A stretch of 11,379 nt of DNA, taken from contig WFYB01000104.1 of the NCBI GenBank assembly GCA_015490315.1, positions 1 through 11,379 on the forward strand, read 5' to 3'. The position numbers were made by a program, and so were the translations under genes. The notes beneath the pieces are model-generated. The model did no database searches, was not told the DNA's origin, and worked only from the letters and a program-made list of their open reading frames with translations. This stretch comes from Sulfurovum sp. (GTDB taxonomy: Bacteria; Campylobacterota; Campylobacteria; Campylobacterales; Sulfurovaceae). Shown in pieces: positions 1 to 7,858 of the stretch. Every line of letters starts with the position of its first letter. The first letter of the stretch is position 1.

Positions 1-53
1 ACGATCAACACATCTTGCGTAATGAAGGTATTGAAAACAAGTATGTCATGCAT
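1..53 (-). CDS. 5' end of an unidentified small gene (possibly DUF4282-type membrane protein), cut by the window edge
   Basis: Reading the minus strand, an ATG at 53-51 follows an AAAGGA ribosome-binding site with 7 bases of spacing, and the frame stays open to the window edge (17 complete codons, starting MHDILVFNTFITQDVLI). It begins 32 bp after the stop of the CDF transporter gene on the same strand, so it probably belongs to the same transcript. The short N-terminus (a few polar residues, then FNTFIT and a hydrophobic run) resembles my recollection of small DUF4282-type membrane proteins in Campylobacterota, but 17 residues cannot establish a family. A competing ATG at 49-47 hits a stop after 14 codons, which leaves the frame given here as the likely one. 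Confidence 0.55.
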   Translation of the reverse strand, partial: MHDILVFNTFITQDVLI

Positions 54-85
54 AGCGCGTTCCTTTGAAAAAATACTTCCTCATA

Positions 86-979
86 CTACACTATTTTCTC
101 TTTGTTATCCTCTCTGCCATACTCACACTGAAAGGTCGTGTGTTCAATGTCAAACATATCGTGCAGCTTCTTCTCAATCCGGTCGATGACCCTGCTTGAA
201 ACCGAGAGTGCTACATCTTCTTTGAAATCGAGATGCGCTTCAAGATTGATCTGGTGGTCGTTGAGCTTCCAGATGTGGATGTGGTGCACATCTGCAATCT
301 CCGGTTCGGCTTCTATGGCTTTGACCACCTCATCCACATCAATACCCTCGGGCGTGAACTGCATCAAAATCGCGCTGCTCTCTTTCACTAGACCGAACGA
401 TGCCCAGATGAGATAGAGCGAGATCAGTGCGGAGATGAGCGGATCGATCCAGAAGATACCGAAGTAGTACATCAGCACCCCGCCAAGCACGACGGCGATG
501 GAAGTCATCACATCGGTCAGCAGATGCAGGTAGGCAGCTCTTACGTTCATACTCTCCTGCGAATCTTCTTTGATCAACAGTACACTTGCCGTGTTAAGTA
601 CAATACTCAACATACCAAGTCCGATGACCCATACCGAATTGATAGGCTCCGGGTGGTATAACTTGTGAAATGCCTCGACAATCAGAAAGGCGGCAATACC
701 GATGAGTACCGACGCATTGAAAAGTGCGGCAAGTATCTCCGCACGCTTGTAGCCGAATGTCCGCTGCACATCATTGGGACGCACCGCCATGCGGTTGGCA
801 GCATAGGCGATGACCAGTGCCAGCACATCACTGAAGTTGTGCATCGCATCACTCAGCAGCGCGAGCGAACCGGAGATGATCCCTCCCACGATCTGCGAGA
901 GCGTGATGACGACATTGAGGACGATCGTCCACATCAAATTCTTCCCGCTTACTTCATGATGGTGGTGGTGTCCGCTCAT
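86..979 (-). CDS. Cation diffusion facilitator (CDF) family zinc/divalent-cation exporter
   Basis: A 297-residue inner-membrane antiporter that would export Zn2+ (or a similar divalent cation) from the cytoplasm in exchange for protons. It starts MSGHHHHHEVSGKN; the five consecutive histidines are typical of cytoplasmic metal-collecting N-termini in this family. Six hydrophobic segments follow. The transport site is visible as an HxxxD in TM2 (H47, D51, in MHNFSDV) and an HxxxD in TM5 (H152, D156, in HLLTDV), the HD-HD arrangement associated with Zn2+-selective CDFs. The soluble C-terminal domain carries DVHHIHIWKLND and EAHLDF, the usual metal-binding dimerisation domain. I chose the ATG at 979 because AAAGGAT lies about 6 bases upstream; a GTG 39 bases earlier has a poorer site. 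The gene lies 58 bp after the DUF4395 gene and may be the tail of the efflux operon. The exact metal is inferred. Confidence 0.92.
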   Translation of the reverse strand: MSGHHHHHEVSGKNLMWTIVLNVVITLSQIVGGIISGSLALLSDAMHNFSDVLALVIAYAANRMAVRPNDVQRTFGYKRAEILAALFNASVLIGIAAFLIVEAFHKLYHPEPINSVWVIGLGMLSIVLNTASVLLIKEDSQESMNVRAAYLHLLTDVMTSIAVVLGGVLMYYFGIFWIDPLISALISLYLIWASFGLVKESSAILMQFTPEGIDVDEVVKAIEAEPEIADVHHIHIWKLNDHQINLEAHLDFKEDVALSVSSRVIDRIEKKLHDMFDIEHTTFQCEYGREDNKEKIV

Positions 980-1037
980 AATTATCCTTTGGGGCTTATT
1001 CACTTTTTGTACTATCACTCTATCTCTGTTATGTTAT

Positions 1038-1787
1038 CTACTCATCATCAAAATCATCGTCATCACCGAAAATCGCCGCTTCTTCCGCTTTGGCTTTGGC
1101 GGCTTTGATACGATCGAGTTCGGCTTTGGACATCATCAGTGTTTTCATCTTTTTGACAAAGATCGTGCGATCTGGCAGTTTGGTAAAGTAGGCGTAGATG
1201 CCATACCCCAGTACCGCTACTGTCACTGCTGCTATAGTTGCCTGTGCCGGTGTGAACTTCTGTACAGGGTCTTTGACCTGCAGTTCACAGACACCGCCGG
1301 GGCAGTACTTGGGATCTTTGCGTTTGATCCACTCGAAGAGCTTGCATCCAAGACAGATGGAAAATGCAGACTCGAAAAAAAGCAGTGCCATACAGATCAG
1401 ACAGACCAGTACCTTGAGCGGATTGGGCTGGAAATCGATGACAAGATAGTAAAACATCGGCCATGCCAAGATAAAACCGAGTACCCATGCAAAACGCTTC
1501 TGCGCCGCACCGACATACTCAGGCTTTTGGTTACGTACAAAAAATCTGGCGATCAAGAGGCTAGGCGCATAGCGGGGCTGAATGATCCTGATCGTAAAGT
1601 CTATCGCAAAAAAAGTGACAAAATATTTTGAGAATATCGCTGTATGCAGCATCACACCGTTCATCAGTCCCAAAAAAGCACCGACAAAGAGCAGTGCGGC
1701 AGCGGCACGTGCCTCTCTCTCGTTGAGTACCCTCACTTCATAGCCGGGTACCTTTTCTCCATAGGCAAAAAACGCTTTCCAATTCAA
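1038..1787 (-). CDS. DUF4395-family membrane protein with CxxC and CPGGVC motifs, coupled to the RND pump operon
   Basis: A 249-residue protein, TTG-initiated. Residues 19-30 (RVLNEREARAAA), the DFTIRIIQPRYAP stretch near 63-75 and ESAFSICLGCKLFEW near 139-153 match the DUF4395 pattern as I know it: transmembrane helices with an invariant Asp-Phe...Arg, then a C-x-x-C at the end of a helix. Four helices are visible at about 27-47, 52-70, 100-117 and 124-142, with a fifth at 182-200 beyond the usual domain. The cysteines are C145, C148, C162 and C167 (CLGC and CPGGVC), which could form a redox or metal site. The C-terminal 50 residues are Lys/Ala-rich and end in an acidic tail (GDDDDFDDE). Function is unknown. 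The frame is open 96 bases further upstream, but that segment lies inside the permease gene and has no start signal. Confidence 0.8.
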   Translation of the reverse strand: MNWKAFFAYGEKVPGYEVRVLNEREARAAAALLFVGAFLGLMNGVMLHTAIFSKYFVTFFAIDFTIRIIQPRYAPSLLIARFFVRNQKPEYVGAAQKRFAWVLGFILAWPMFYYLVIDFQPNPLKVLVCLICMALLFFESAFSICLGCKLFEWIKRKDPKYCPGGVCELQVKDPVQKFTPAQATIAAVTVAVLGYGIYAYFTKLPDRTIFVKKMKTLMMSKAELDRIKAAKAKAEEAAIFGDDDDFDDE

Positions 1788-1800
1788 TACATTACTCCTA
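1784..1800 (-). promoter_or_regulatory. Shine-Dalgarno and TTG start of the DUF4395 gene, with an overlapping two-codon mini-ORF
   Basis: On the minus strand the permease stop TAG (1800-1798) is part of TAGGAG, a strong Shine-Dalgarno sequence. An ATG lies only 2 bases after it (1792-1790), too close for efficient initiation and out of frame: it encodes Met-Tyr then TGA at 1786-1784. The in-frame TTG (1787-1785) is 7 bases from the SD, the ideal spacing, and shares two bases with that TGA. The TTG is therefore the likely start, and a stop-restart mode is conceivable. Confidence 0.65.
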
Positions 1801-4800
1801 TACTTTGATTGTCTCTTCCACTTTTTCAAGCGGATTTGTCTTTTTGTTCCCACTGTCGAAGATGTACGCGTACATCGGCACATAAACCAATGTCAGCAGT
1901 GTACCGACCAGCAAACCTCCGATGGCAACATCGGCAAGCGGACTGAGACGCTCCAGACCGACCGCTTGCTCCAGCGCGATGGGGATCATCCCCGCTATTG
2001 TACCAAAAGCTGTCATCATTACAGGACGGAAACGCACACGCACCGCCTCCTGTGCACTCTCGAACGGACTCTCTCCCTGCTCACGGTAATTTTGGTAAAA
2101 GTCTATCAGCAAGACTGCATTTTTGATAATGATCCCAAAGAGCAGCAGTATCCCAAGCAGGCTTGGCATACAGCTTGGCTTGTCAAAGAGAAGCATCCCC
2201 CATGCCGCACCGATAAGCGAAAGCGGCAGTACCACGATCATGATCAGTGCCAGCCGTACCGAACGGTAGATCGCAATGAGTGTCATAATCAGCACGATCA
2301 CCCCCAGTCCGATCGCCTTTGCCATACGCTTGAAGCTGTCGTTTATCTGTGCGATATCCCCTGACTGATCGATCTGTACATCCGTCACATTGGCATCTTT
2401 GAGTGCAGCTATGGCATCGTCGGTGATATGGGTCACCGGTCGCTTTGCACGATAGCCGTTGACATCTACACTGTAGAGCATTTTGTCCCGCTCTATACGT
2501 GCAAAGGTCAAATGGCGTTTGATCTTTGCGATCTCCTCAAGCGGTACTTCACCCGCAGCTGTTTTGATAGGCAAAAGGCGCAGTGTTTCTATATTTTTTG
2601 CAAACTTGCCTTTGAGATAGAGCCTGACATACTGGGTATTCATCGATTCGAGATTGGCACCCAGCCCTACCACCTCTCCTTTGATCGGGATCTGCATTGC
2701 GATCTGATAGGGTGTTACCCCGTAGCTGAGCGCTTTGTTTTCGTCAATATCGAGTTCTATCTCAGTAAAGTCCCTGTCCCAGCTGGTTGAAACAGAGGTC
2801 AACCCTTTGACCTTTCGGATCGCTTCGCTGACCTTGTGTGCCGCATCGGGGAGCCCCTCTATAACAGGAGAGCTTAGCCGCACATCCAATGTCGCTTTGA
2901 TCGAAGAGAGTGCCGTCGCACCGAAGTCAAAGACATCGTTGCGTTTCACACCCTCCAGTGTCGAGAGTTTGGCTCTGATCTTCTCTTCAAGCTGCCAGAT
3001 CGTCGCATTACGATCGAAGCGATTAACCGCATTGATCGTTACTGTCGCTTCTGCAGGCAGATTACCGCTGCCCAGACTCAGCACACCTGCCTCACTACCA
3101 AAAGCGACAGAGCTTGTCTTGACCCATGGCTGTGCATGCAGCCAGTGCAAAAACGGTACGATCTTCTTCTCCGCACTCTCGACACTCTCATTGGCGCTAA
3201 AGCCAATCTGTGCCTTGATGATCCCAGTATCCATCGGCGGCATCGCATCCTTTCCGATGGTTGGCATGATATTTTTCAGACTCAGTATCAGTAGGACAAC
3301 CACCCCCATCGTGAGCATCATACGGCGCAGTGCCCACCACTTGCCATTGGAAAACCGGATGATCCCGACATAGGGTGCGACCAGTCTGCCGATGGTATTT
3401 TGATAGAGTGTTTCAAAAAACTGCTCGATCTTCGTCTTGCCCGTACCGTTTTTGTAGAGCCATGCCGACAAGAGCGGTATAAAGGTGATCGAGAGAAAAT
3501 AGCTCACCAGCAGCGCGATGATCAAGGTCTCGATCAGCGGTTTGAAGATCTTCTCAGGAAAGCCCCCTACAAACATCAATGGAAAGAGGATCGCGATCGT
3601 CGCGATCGTACCGGCAAAAACGGGTCCCAGCACCTCTTTGGTACCGCGAAGGATCGCTGTCTGCAGATCCTCATGCTCCTCGCTTAGGTGCCGCTCGATA
3701 TTTTCCAGTACCACCACGGCATCATCGGTAAGCATCCCCAATGCCAAAATGATCGCAGTATAGATGACGATATTGAGCTCTCCTCCCGTCATCCAGATAA
3801 TCGCGATCGTCGAGAAAAAGACCATCGGAATAGAGAGACCTGCCGCAACAATCGCGCGGAAGTTGCCCAAAAAGATCATGATCACCAGCAGTGTATAGAT
3901 GATCGCATCGCGCAGTGCCTCGAGCATATTGTCATTTGCCTGCTCGATAAGATCTCTTTGGGTATCGGCAATCTCGAAGCGAATATTGGGATACTCCGCT
4001 TCAAGCGCCTTCATCTCTTTGCGTGCGGCTTTGCTGACATCGAGTACACTACCGCCCGGTGCACGCTGGATAGAGAGCGCAATCGACTCTTTGCCGTTGC
4101 CGATATATCCGCTGTTACGCTTCTTGTAGCTCCAGCTGACATCTGCGATATCCCCGAGCTTCACATTGGGAAGGATCGGCAGCTGTTTGAGACGTTCGAT
4201 ATTGTCCTTTTCGCCGTAGAATGTCACCGTGTAGAAATCATTTTCACCCTTGGTAAAACCGATAGGCATATCTCGATTGAGTGTACGCAATGCCTTGGCA
4301 ACTGCTGAGAAATCGATCCCATACTGCTTTGCTTTGAAAGGATCAACCTCTATACGGATAGCACTCTCATAGCCGCCGAAAACCTCGACATTACCTATGG
4401 CTGGATTGCTCAACAGATGCGGTTTGACAAAGCTGTCGGCGATCTTGCGTATATCGGCAAGAGAGATTTTGTCGTTTTTCGGACTCAATGCGATGACATC
4501 CACGGGCAGTGTAAAATCACCTGCGGTATAGATCGCCGGATTGGCATTGGCAGGCAGCTTTGCCTTGACGATGGAGAGCGCATTGGCGACATCAACTGCT
4601 GCGGCGTTGAGCCCTTTTTTGTAGTCAAAATCCGCTTTGACGATCGAGAAGTTGGCGACATTGACGCTGCTGACATCTGTCACCAGCCCCAGTCTTGCGA
4701 TCTCCTCTTCGATCGGCTTGGAGACAGTACTTGCTGCGACCTGTGCTGTAGCACCCGGCACTTTGGTGACCACGATCACCTCGGGCGGGTTGGCATCGGG

Positions 4801-4905
4801 AAAAAGGTTTTTGGGCAGTGTCATCAGCCCCACGATACCCATGATAAAAAATGTCGCAATCAGTGCATAGAGCTGATAGGGACGCTTGTAGAAATATTCA
4901 AACAT
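1798..4905 (-). CDS. RND efflux pump permease, HAE (drug/amphiphile) type
   Basis: A 1035-residue inner-membrane proton/substrate antiporter, full length for the AcrB/MexB superfamily. The architecture is the expected duplicated one: TM1 (about 11-30), a large periplasmic loop to about 333, TM2-6 (about 334-480), TM7 (about 530-546), a second periplasmic loop to about 863, and TM8-12 to 1015. The proton relay is intact: D394-D395 in TM4 (GMLTDDAVVVLENIERH) and K928 in TM10 (GIIIKNAVLLIDF), plus the RFRPVMMTAFGTIAGMIPIAL segment near 958-977. The paired Asp in TM4 is the HAE pattern rather than the DAA pattern of heavy-metal pumps such as CusA, so organic substrates are more likely than metals. 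It starts directly after the adaptor's stop (TAG|ATG) with AAAGGAG inside the adaptor's last codons. The actual substrate cannot be read from sequence. Confidence 0.96.
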   Translation of the reverse strand: MFEYFYKRPYQLYALIATFFIMGIVGLMTLPKNLFPDANPPEVIVVTKVPGATAQVAASTVSKPIEEEIARLGLVTDVSSVNVANFSIVKADFDYKKGLNAAAVDVANALSIVKAKLPANANPAIYTAGDFTLPVDVIALSPKNDKISLADIRKIADSFVKPHLLSNPAIGNVEVFGGYESAIRIEVDPFKAKQYGIDFSAVAKALRTLNRDMPIGFTKGENDFYTVTFYGEKDNIERLKQLPILPNVKLGDIADVSWSYKKRNSGYIGNGKESIALSIQRAPGGSVLDVSKAARKEMKALEAEYPNIRFEIADTQRDLIEQANDNMLEALRDAIIYTLLVIMIFLGNFRAIVAAGLSIPMVFFSTIAIIWMTGGELNIVIYTAIILALGMLTDDAVVVLENIERHLSEEHEDLQTAILRGTKEVLGPVFAGTIATIAILFPLMFVGGFPEKIFKPLIETLIIALLVSYFLSITFIPLLSAWLYKNGTGKTKIEQFFETLYQNTIGRLVAPYVGIIRFSNGKWWALRRMMLTMGVVVLLILSLKNIMPTIGKDAMPPMDTGIIKAQIGFSANESVESAEKKIVPFLHWLHAQPWVKTSSVAFGSEAGVLSLGSGNLPAEATVTINAVNRFDRNATIWQLEEKIRAKLSTLEGVKRNDVFDFGATALSSIKATLDVRLSSPVIEGLPDAAHKVSEAIRKVKGLTSVSTSWDRDFTEIELDIDENKALSYGVTPYQIAMQIPIKGEVVGLGANLESMNTQYVRLYLKGKFAKNIETLRLLPIKTAAGEVPLEEIAKIKRHLTFARIERDKMLYSVDVNGYRAKRPVTHITDDAIAALKDANVTDVQIDQSGDIAQINDSFKRMAKAIGLGVIVLIMTLIAIYRSVRLALIMIVVLPLSLIGAAWGMLLFDKPSCMPSLLGILLLFGIIIKNAVLLIDFYQNYREQGESPFESAQEAVRVRFRPVMMTAFGTIAGMIPIALEQAVGLERLSPLADVAIGGLLVGTLLTLVYVPMYAYIFDSGNKKTNPLEKVEETIKV

Positions 4906-5916
4906 CTACTGCTCCTTTACCTTGAGTCTGTATCCGCTAAGCAGCCTAAGAAGAATGTCAGGTTTTGCAAGTACCAGTTTAGATCCCTTGAGGTCTTCTG
5001 CGATCGCTACGCCCTCTTCACCGCTTTGCAGGATCGTAACATACTTGGCAACGGCATGGTCACCCTGGATCAGCAACACATCATTCTCACCCTTTCTGCT
5101 TAGAAGGGTGTCGAAAGGCAGTTTGGTTGCCTCCTCGTCAAAAACCACCACATTGACATCGACCCTGTCACCTGCTGTCAACCCTGCCACGTCAACAAAA
5201 GCTTTATACTCGTTGAGACCATGGAATGTCGTACCGAGTGCATGCAGCCCATAGCGCTTGCCGCCAAATAGCAATGCTTTGGGTATGACACTGTCAGGGG
5301 TACGAACCAACAGTGAGAATCCTTTTTGGGCGCTGATCTTCACAAGCGGTTTGCCCGGGAGTACAATGCTTCCTTCTGTCTCAAAACTTTTGGCGATCAC
5401 ACCCGATACGGGTGCACGGAGTACAGCATATGCACGCTGATTGGTGAGTGCGGTGATCTGGGCTTTGAGCGATGCGATCTGCGACTCCTCTTTTTGAAGC
5501 TGTTCGATCGATGCGCCTTTGACACGGTAGAGTGCTTTGGTACGCGCATGGGTCTTGAGCAGGTTTTTTAAGGCTACTTTTGCAGATTCGATTTTGGCAT
5601 CGAGCTCAGCACTGTCCACGCTCGCTACGATATCCCCTTTGGCAACCTTTTCACCGCTCTTTTTGATCATCTCTACACGTCCTGAGAGCCGTGAAGCCAG
5701 CGTTACATCTTCCTCATTGACTACCGTCGCAAGATAGGGAAGTGTCAGCTGTACCCGTGCAAAACGAGGCGTATAGGAGTCCACAACCACCGGATAGACT
5801 TTTGCTACCGGTTGTGAAGCCTCTTTTGCCCGTTTTGCTTTCACTGCCTTGATACCTCCGAGTGCCAATGCGGTAACCACCACTACCGCGATTAAAATCT
5901 TTACTGTTTTTTTCAT
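4906..5916 (-). CDS. RND efflux periplasmic adaptor (membrane fusion protein, HlyD/AcrA family)
   Basis: A 336-residue adaptor that would bridge the RND permease and the TolC-type channel in the periplasm. An uncleaved N-terminal anchor helix lies at about 6-26 after KK, with no lipobox, so it is membrane-anchored rather than a lipoprotein. The first lipoyl half (GRVEMIKKSGEKVAKGDIV, about 79-97) is followed by an alpha-helical hairpin (about 103-162), the second lipoyl half (LRAPVSGVIAKSFETEGSIV, about 166-185), beta-barrel (about 195-260) and a membrane-proximal domain. It is shorter than AcrA (about 397 residues), mainly through a compact hairpin, consistent with the shorter adaptors of Campylobacterota pumps. 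Its ATG overlaps the stop of the outer-membrane factor gene (ATGA at 5913-5916), and the permease begins at the base after its stop: coupled translation and matched stoichiometry are implied. Confidence 0.94.
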   Translation of the reverse strand: MKKTVKILIAVVVVTALALGGIKAVKAKRAKEASQPVAKVYPVVVDSYTPRFARVQLTLPYLATVVNEEDVTLASRLSGRVEMIKKSGEKVAKGDIVASVDSAELDAKIESAKVALKNLLKTHARTKALYRVKGASIEQLQKEESQIASLKAQITALTNQRAYAVLRAPVSGVIAKSFETEGSIVLPGKPLVKISAQKGFSLLVRTPDSVIPKALLFGGKRYGLHALGTTFHGLNEYKAFVDVAGLTAGDRVDVNVVVFDEEATKLPFDTLLSRKGENDVLLIQGDHAVAKYVTILQSGEEGVAIAEDLKGSKLVLAKPDILLRLLSGYRLKVKEQ

Positions 5917-7187
5917 TTGACTATTCCTTTCAGATCATTTCCATAGATGACGGCAAGCTGCGCAATATCCTGCCACTTTTGTGCCTCTATCTTCGCTACC
6001 TGGGCTTTGGCATTCGCCAACGCATCCTCATAGCGCAGATACTCCTCCTGTGTGATCACACCCTCCTGCAGTGAAACTTTTGCTACCTTGAGTAAGCCTC
6101 TTTGGTCTCTGACACTTTTACGTGCCAGACCTAAGGCACGCTTGAGCAATCCAATCTCACGACTAAGCTCTTTGCCCTTGACGGTGAGTGTATGACGGGT
6201 ATCTTCCAGCTTCGTTTTCTCTTTGAGATAGGAGAGCTTCGCCTCTTCGACCGCTGTGGACTTGCTACGGTCATAAAGCGGCATAGAGAGATAGAGTCCC
6301 AAAGAGCCAAAATCGGTATCGATCGATTTGTCGTTATTGTAGGCATCTGCCCGGCTATGGGTGTAACTGCCCTTGATCGATACAGAAGGGTAATATCCCT
6401 CTTGTGCAGCCTTGATACCTGCCTGAGATGCCTCTACACTTTTTTCGATAGGCAAGAGCGCAAATATCTTGCCTTTGCGGACTGCATGTTTTTGACGCAG
6501 TGGCAAGGGATGCTTCAGTGCAATGCCGGTGAGTGTCTCGATCCTTGCACTCAGCGTATTACGCTCCTTGTCGATATTGACAAGGTTGATATCGATATCG
6601 TTAAGATGCGTATCAAGTGTCAGCAGTTCACTCGGTGCCGCACGCCCCTCCTTGACCATCAGTGCTACCTTCCTGCGTGTTGCACGGATAGAGTTTTTTT
6701 TGGCGATCAATGCCTGTTTGAGGGAAGAGAGATATTTGAGATAGGCTACACTGCCTACCACTTCTGCCTCTTTGCTGATAAGGTTAAGACGCTGTTTTTC
6801 TTTAGCTGCCAGATGCATCAATGCCGCTTTTTCCTCAAGGGTATAGAGCGACTTTACAAAGACCGGCCACTTGAAATTGACACCGACACGTCCGATACGC
6901 TTGCTAAAAGGCAGCCCGTTTTGCGGCTGCTGCATCTCTGAGGGCAATACCGGTCTGAGACTGGAGGGGCGGTTGTAGAGTTCCACCCCAGCAAATGCAT
7001 CGAGTGTCGGCATCAGTTTGTCCTGGATCTGACGTTCACCCAACGCCCCCTGCGAGACTGCAACCGTATCAAGTCTGTAGGCGGGCTGTTTCTTGATCTT
7101 TTCAAGCAGTTGATGCATTGTCACAGCCTGTACCATGGTACTGCTGCAAAGCAACAGTGCTCCTATCTGTATGATCTTTCTTTTCAT
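5913..7187 (-). CDS. TolC-family outer-membrane efflux channel protein
   Basis: A 424-residue outer-membrane factor forming the exit duct of the tripartite pump. The signal peptide is clear: MKRK, a hydrophobic core, then a predicted cleavage after VQA at residue 21. The mature protein shows the two-fold OEP repeat: long amphipathic alpha-helical stretches rich in Lys, Glu, Ala and Leu (about 110-210 and 315-415), interrupted by beta-strand segments (FAGVELYNRP, GVNFKWPVF; YPSVSIKGSYTHS, GSLGLYLSMPLYD) that would build the barrel. There is no lipobox cysteine with a small residue before it, so it is not an OprM-style lipoprotein. It overlaps the TetR gene upstream and the adaptor gene downstream by ATGA in both cases. 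Length and layout are normal for the family; substrate specificity lies in the permease and adaptor rather than here. Confidence 0.93.
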   Translation of the reverse strand: MKRKIIQIGALLLCSSTMVQAVTMHQLLEKIKKQPAYRLDTVAVSQGALGERQIQDKLMPTLDAFAGVELYNRPSSLRPVLPSEMQQPQNGLPFSKRIGRVGVNFKWPVFVKSLYTLEEKAALMHLAAKEKQRLNLISKEAEVVGSVAYLKYLSSLKQALIAKKNSIRATRRKVALMVKEGRAAPSELLTLDTHLNDIDINLVNIDKERNTLSARIETLTGIALKHPLPLRQKHAVRKGKIFALLPIEKSVEASQAGIKAAQEGYYPSVSIKGSYTHSRADAYNNDKSIDTDFGSLGLYLSMPLYDRSKSTAVEEAKLSYLKEKTKLEDTRHTLTVKGKELSREIGLLKRALGLARKSVRDQRGLLKVAKVSLQEGVITQEEYLRYEDALANAKAQVAKIEAQKWQDIAQLAVIYGNDLKGIVK

Positions 7188-7825
7188 ACTTGTTCCTTTA
7201 GTATGATCTCAATACTTTTATATAGATACGCTGCTATCTCATCGATATCACAGGAAGCACAGGTATCTATCTCTATATCCTCCATCTCTGCTGCTTTTTG
7301 TCTCAGCGGCTGGGTAGTTACCATCAGGTTGAGCGTGCCGAGTATCATAAAATAGAGTACCATTGGTATCGCCACACCAAACACTCCCTCTTTCTGCCCG
7401 CGTCGTACAATGTCACTAAATAGTGAAAAAAGCTTTCGCATTGAAGCGAAAAGTAGTTCAGGCACTACCGCACCGCTGTCACTCAGCTCTTTAAGCAGCA
7501 GTGCTGGCAGATAGGGATGTGTCTGGGCATACCTTGCATAGGTAAAGACAAACCCCCTCAATGCTGCTTCCGGGCTGTCATATGCACTGTTCTGCTCGGT
7601 GATCACCCGATAGATCTCTTCAAGCACACTCTGCATCACTGCCTCATAGAGTCCTTTTTTGTTTTTGAAATAGTAAAAGACCATCGCTTTGTTCAATCCG
7701 CAGCGCTGTGCAAGCTCATCCATTGATGCGGATGTATAGCCCTTCTCGGAAAAAAGCGCTGTTGCATGTCGAATGATCGCCTCTTTGGATGCTTCTGCAT
7801 CTCTTTTTTGTACTTTTTTGGGCAT
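7184..7825 (-). CDS. TetR/AcrR-family transcriptional regulator, likely autorepressor of the efflux operon
   Basis: A 213-residue one-component regulator. The N-terminal DNA-binding domain is canonical: IIRHATALFSEKGYTSASMD, then the helix-turn-helix LAQRCGLNKAMVFYYFKNKKGLYEAV (about 38-63). The C-terminal all-helical ligand domain (about 70-210) has no recognisable specificity signature, but it contains a CxxC (C189, C192 in DTCASCDID) in a strongly acidic stretch, and the HTH also has C42. These cysteines could make it redox- or metal-responsive; this is inference. It is the first gene of the operon and overlaps the TolC gene by ATGA. A palindromic operator sits between its promoter and its own ATG, the classic arrangement for a repressor controlling itself and the pump genes it leads. 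Start chosen at the ATG at 7825, with AGGAG 5 bases upstream. Confidence 0.93.
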   Translation of the reverse strand: MPKKVQKRDAEASKEAIIRHATALFSEKGYTSASMDELAQRCGLNKAMVFYYFKNKKGLYEAVMQSVLEEIYRVITEQNSAYDSPEAALRGFVFTYARYAQTHPYLPALLLKELSDSGAVVPELLFASMRKLFSLFSDIVRRGQKEGVFGVAIPMVLYFMILGTLNLMVTTQPLRQKAAEMEDIEIDTCASCDIDEIAAYLYKSIEIILKEQV

Positions 7826-7836
7826 GACAACTCCTA

Positions 7837-7858
7837 TAACTAACTGGTTAGTTAACTA
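7837..7858. promoter_or_regulatory. Palindromic operator for the TetR-family regulator
   Basis: The core is TAACTAAC-TG-GTTAGTTA (7837-7854), a perfect 8-bp inverted repeat with a 2-bp centre. A second, overlapping perfect palindrome, TAGTTAACTA (7849-7858), extends it towards the promoter. The core ends 11 bp before the tetR start codon and touches its Shine-Dalgarno sequence, just downstream of the predicted transcription start. The size and symmetry fit TetR-family operators, and its position would let bound protein block transcription of the whole efflux operon. Which protein binds it is inferred from adjacency. Confidence 0.8.

Noticed and set aside
980..1018. GTG start of the CDF gene at 1018
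   Set aside because: The ATG at 979 has a better-placed AAAGGAT and gives the typical MSGHHHHH N-terminus.
1788..1883. Upstream extension of the DUF4395 frame to 1883
   Set aside because: The extra 32 residues are Arg/Lys/Thr-rich, lie wholly inside the permease coding end, and have no ribosome-binding site; the DUF4395 similarity starts after the TTG.
2735..3373. Long open frame (212 codons) on the plus strand inside the RND permease gene
   Set aside because: It lies entirely antisense to a full-length conserved gene, has a Ser/Leu-rich composition typical of a shadow frame, and has no recognisable domain.
1798..4905. Heavy-metal (CusA/CzcA-type) assignment for the RND permease because a CDF gene is nearby
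   Set aside because: TM4 carries the paired aspartates (TDDAVVVLEN) of HAE pumps, not the DAA pattern of HME pumps, and no methionine cluster typical of Cu/Ag export is seen.
6192..6941. Open frame of 249 codons on the plus strand opposite the TolC gene
   Set aside because: It is antisense to a clear outer-membrane factor; the translation is rich in Cys, Arg and Leu without any family pattern.
7128..7187. Possible lipobox (LLLC) in the TolC-family signal peptide
   Set aside because: The residue before the cysteine is Leu, not Gly/Ala/Ser, and a normal signal peptidase I site (VQA) follows.
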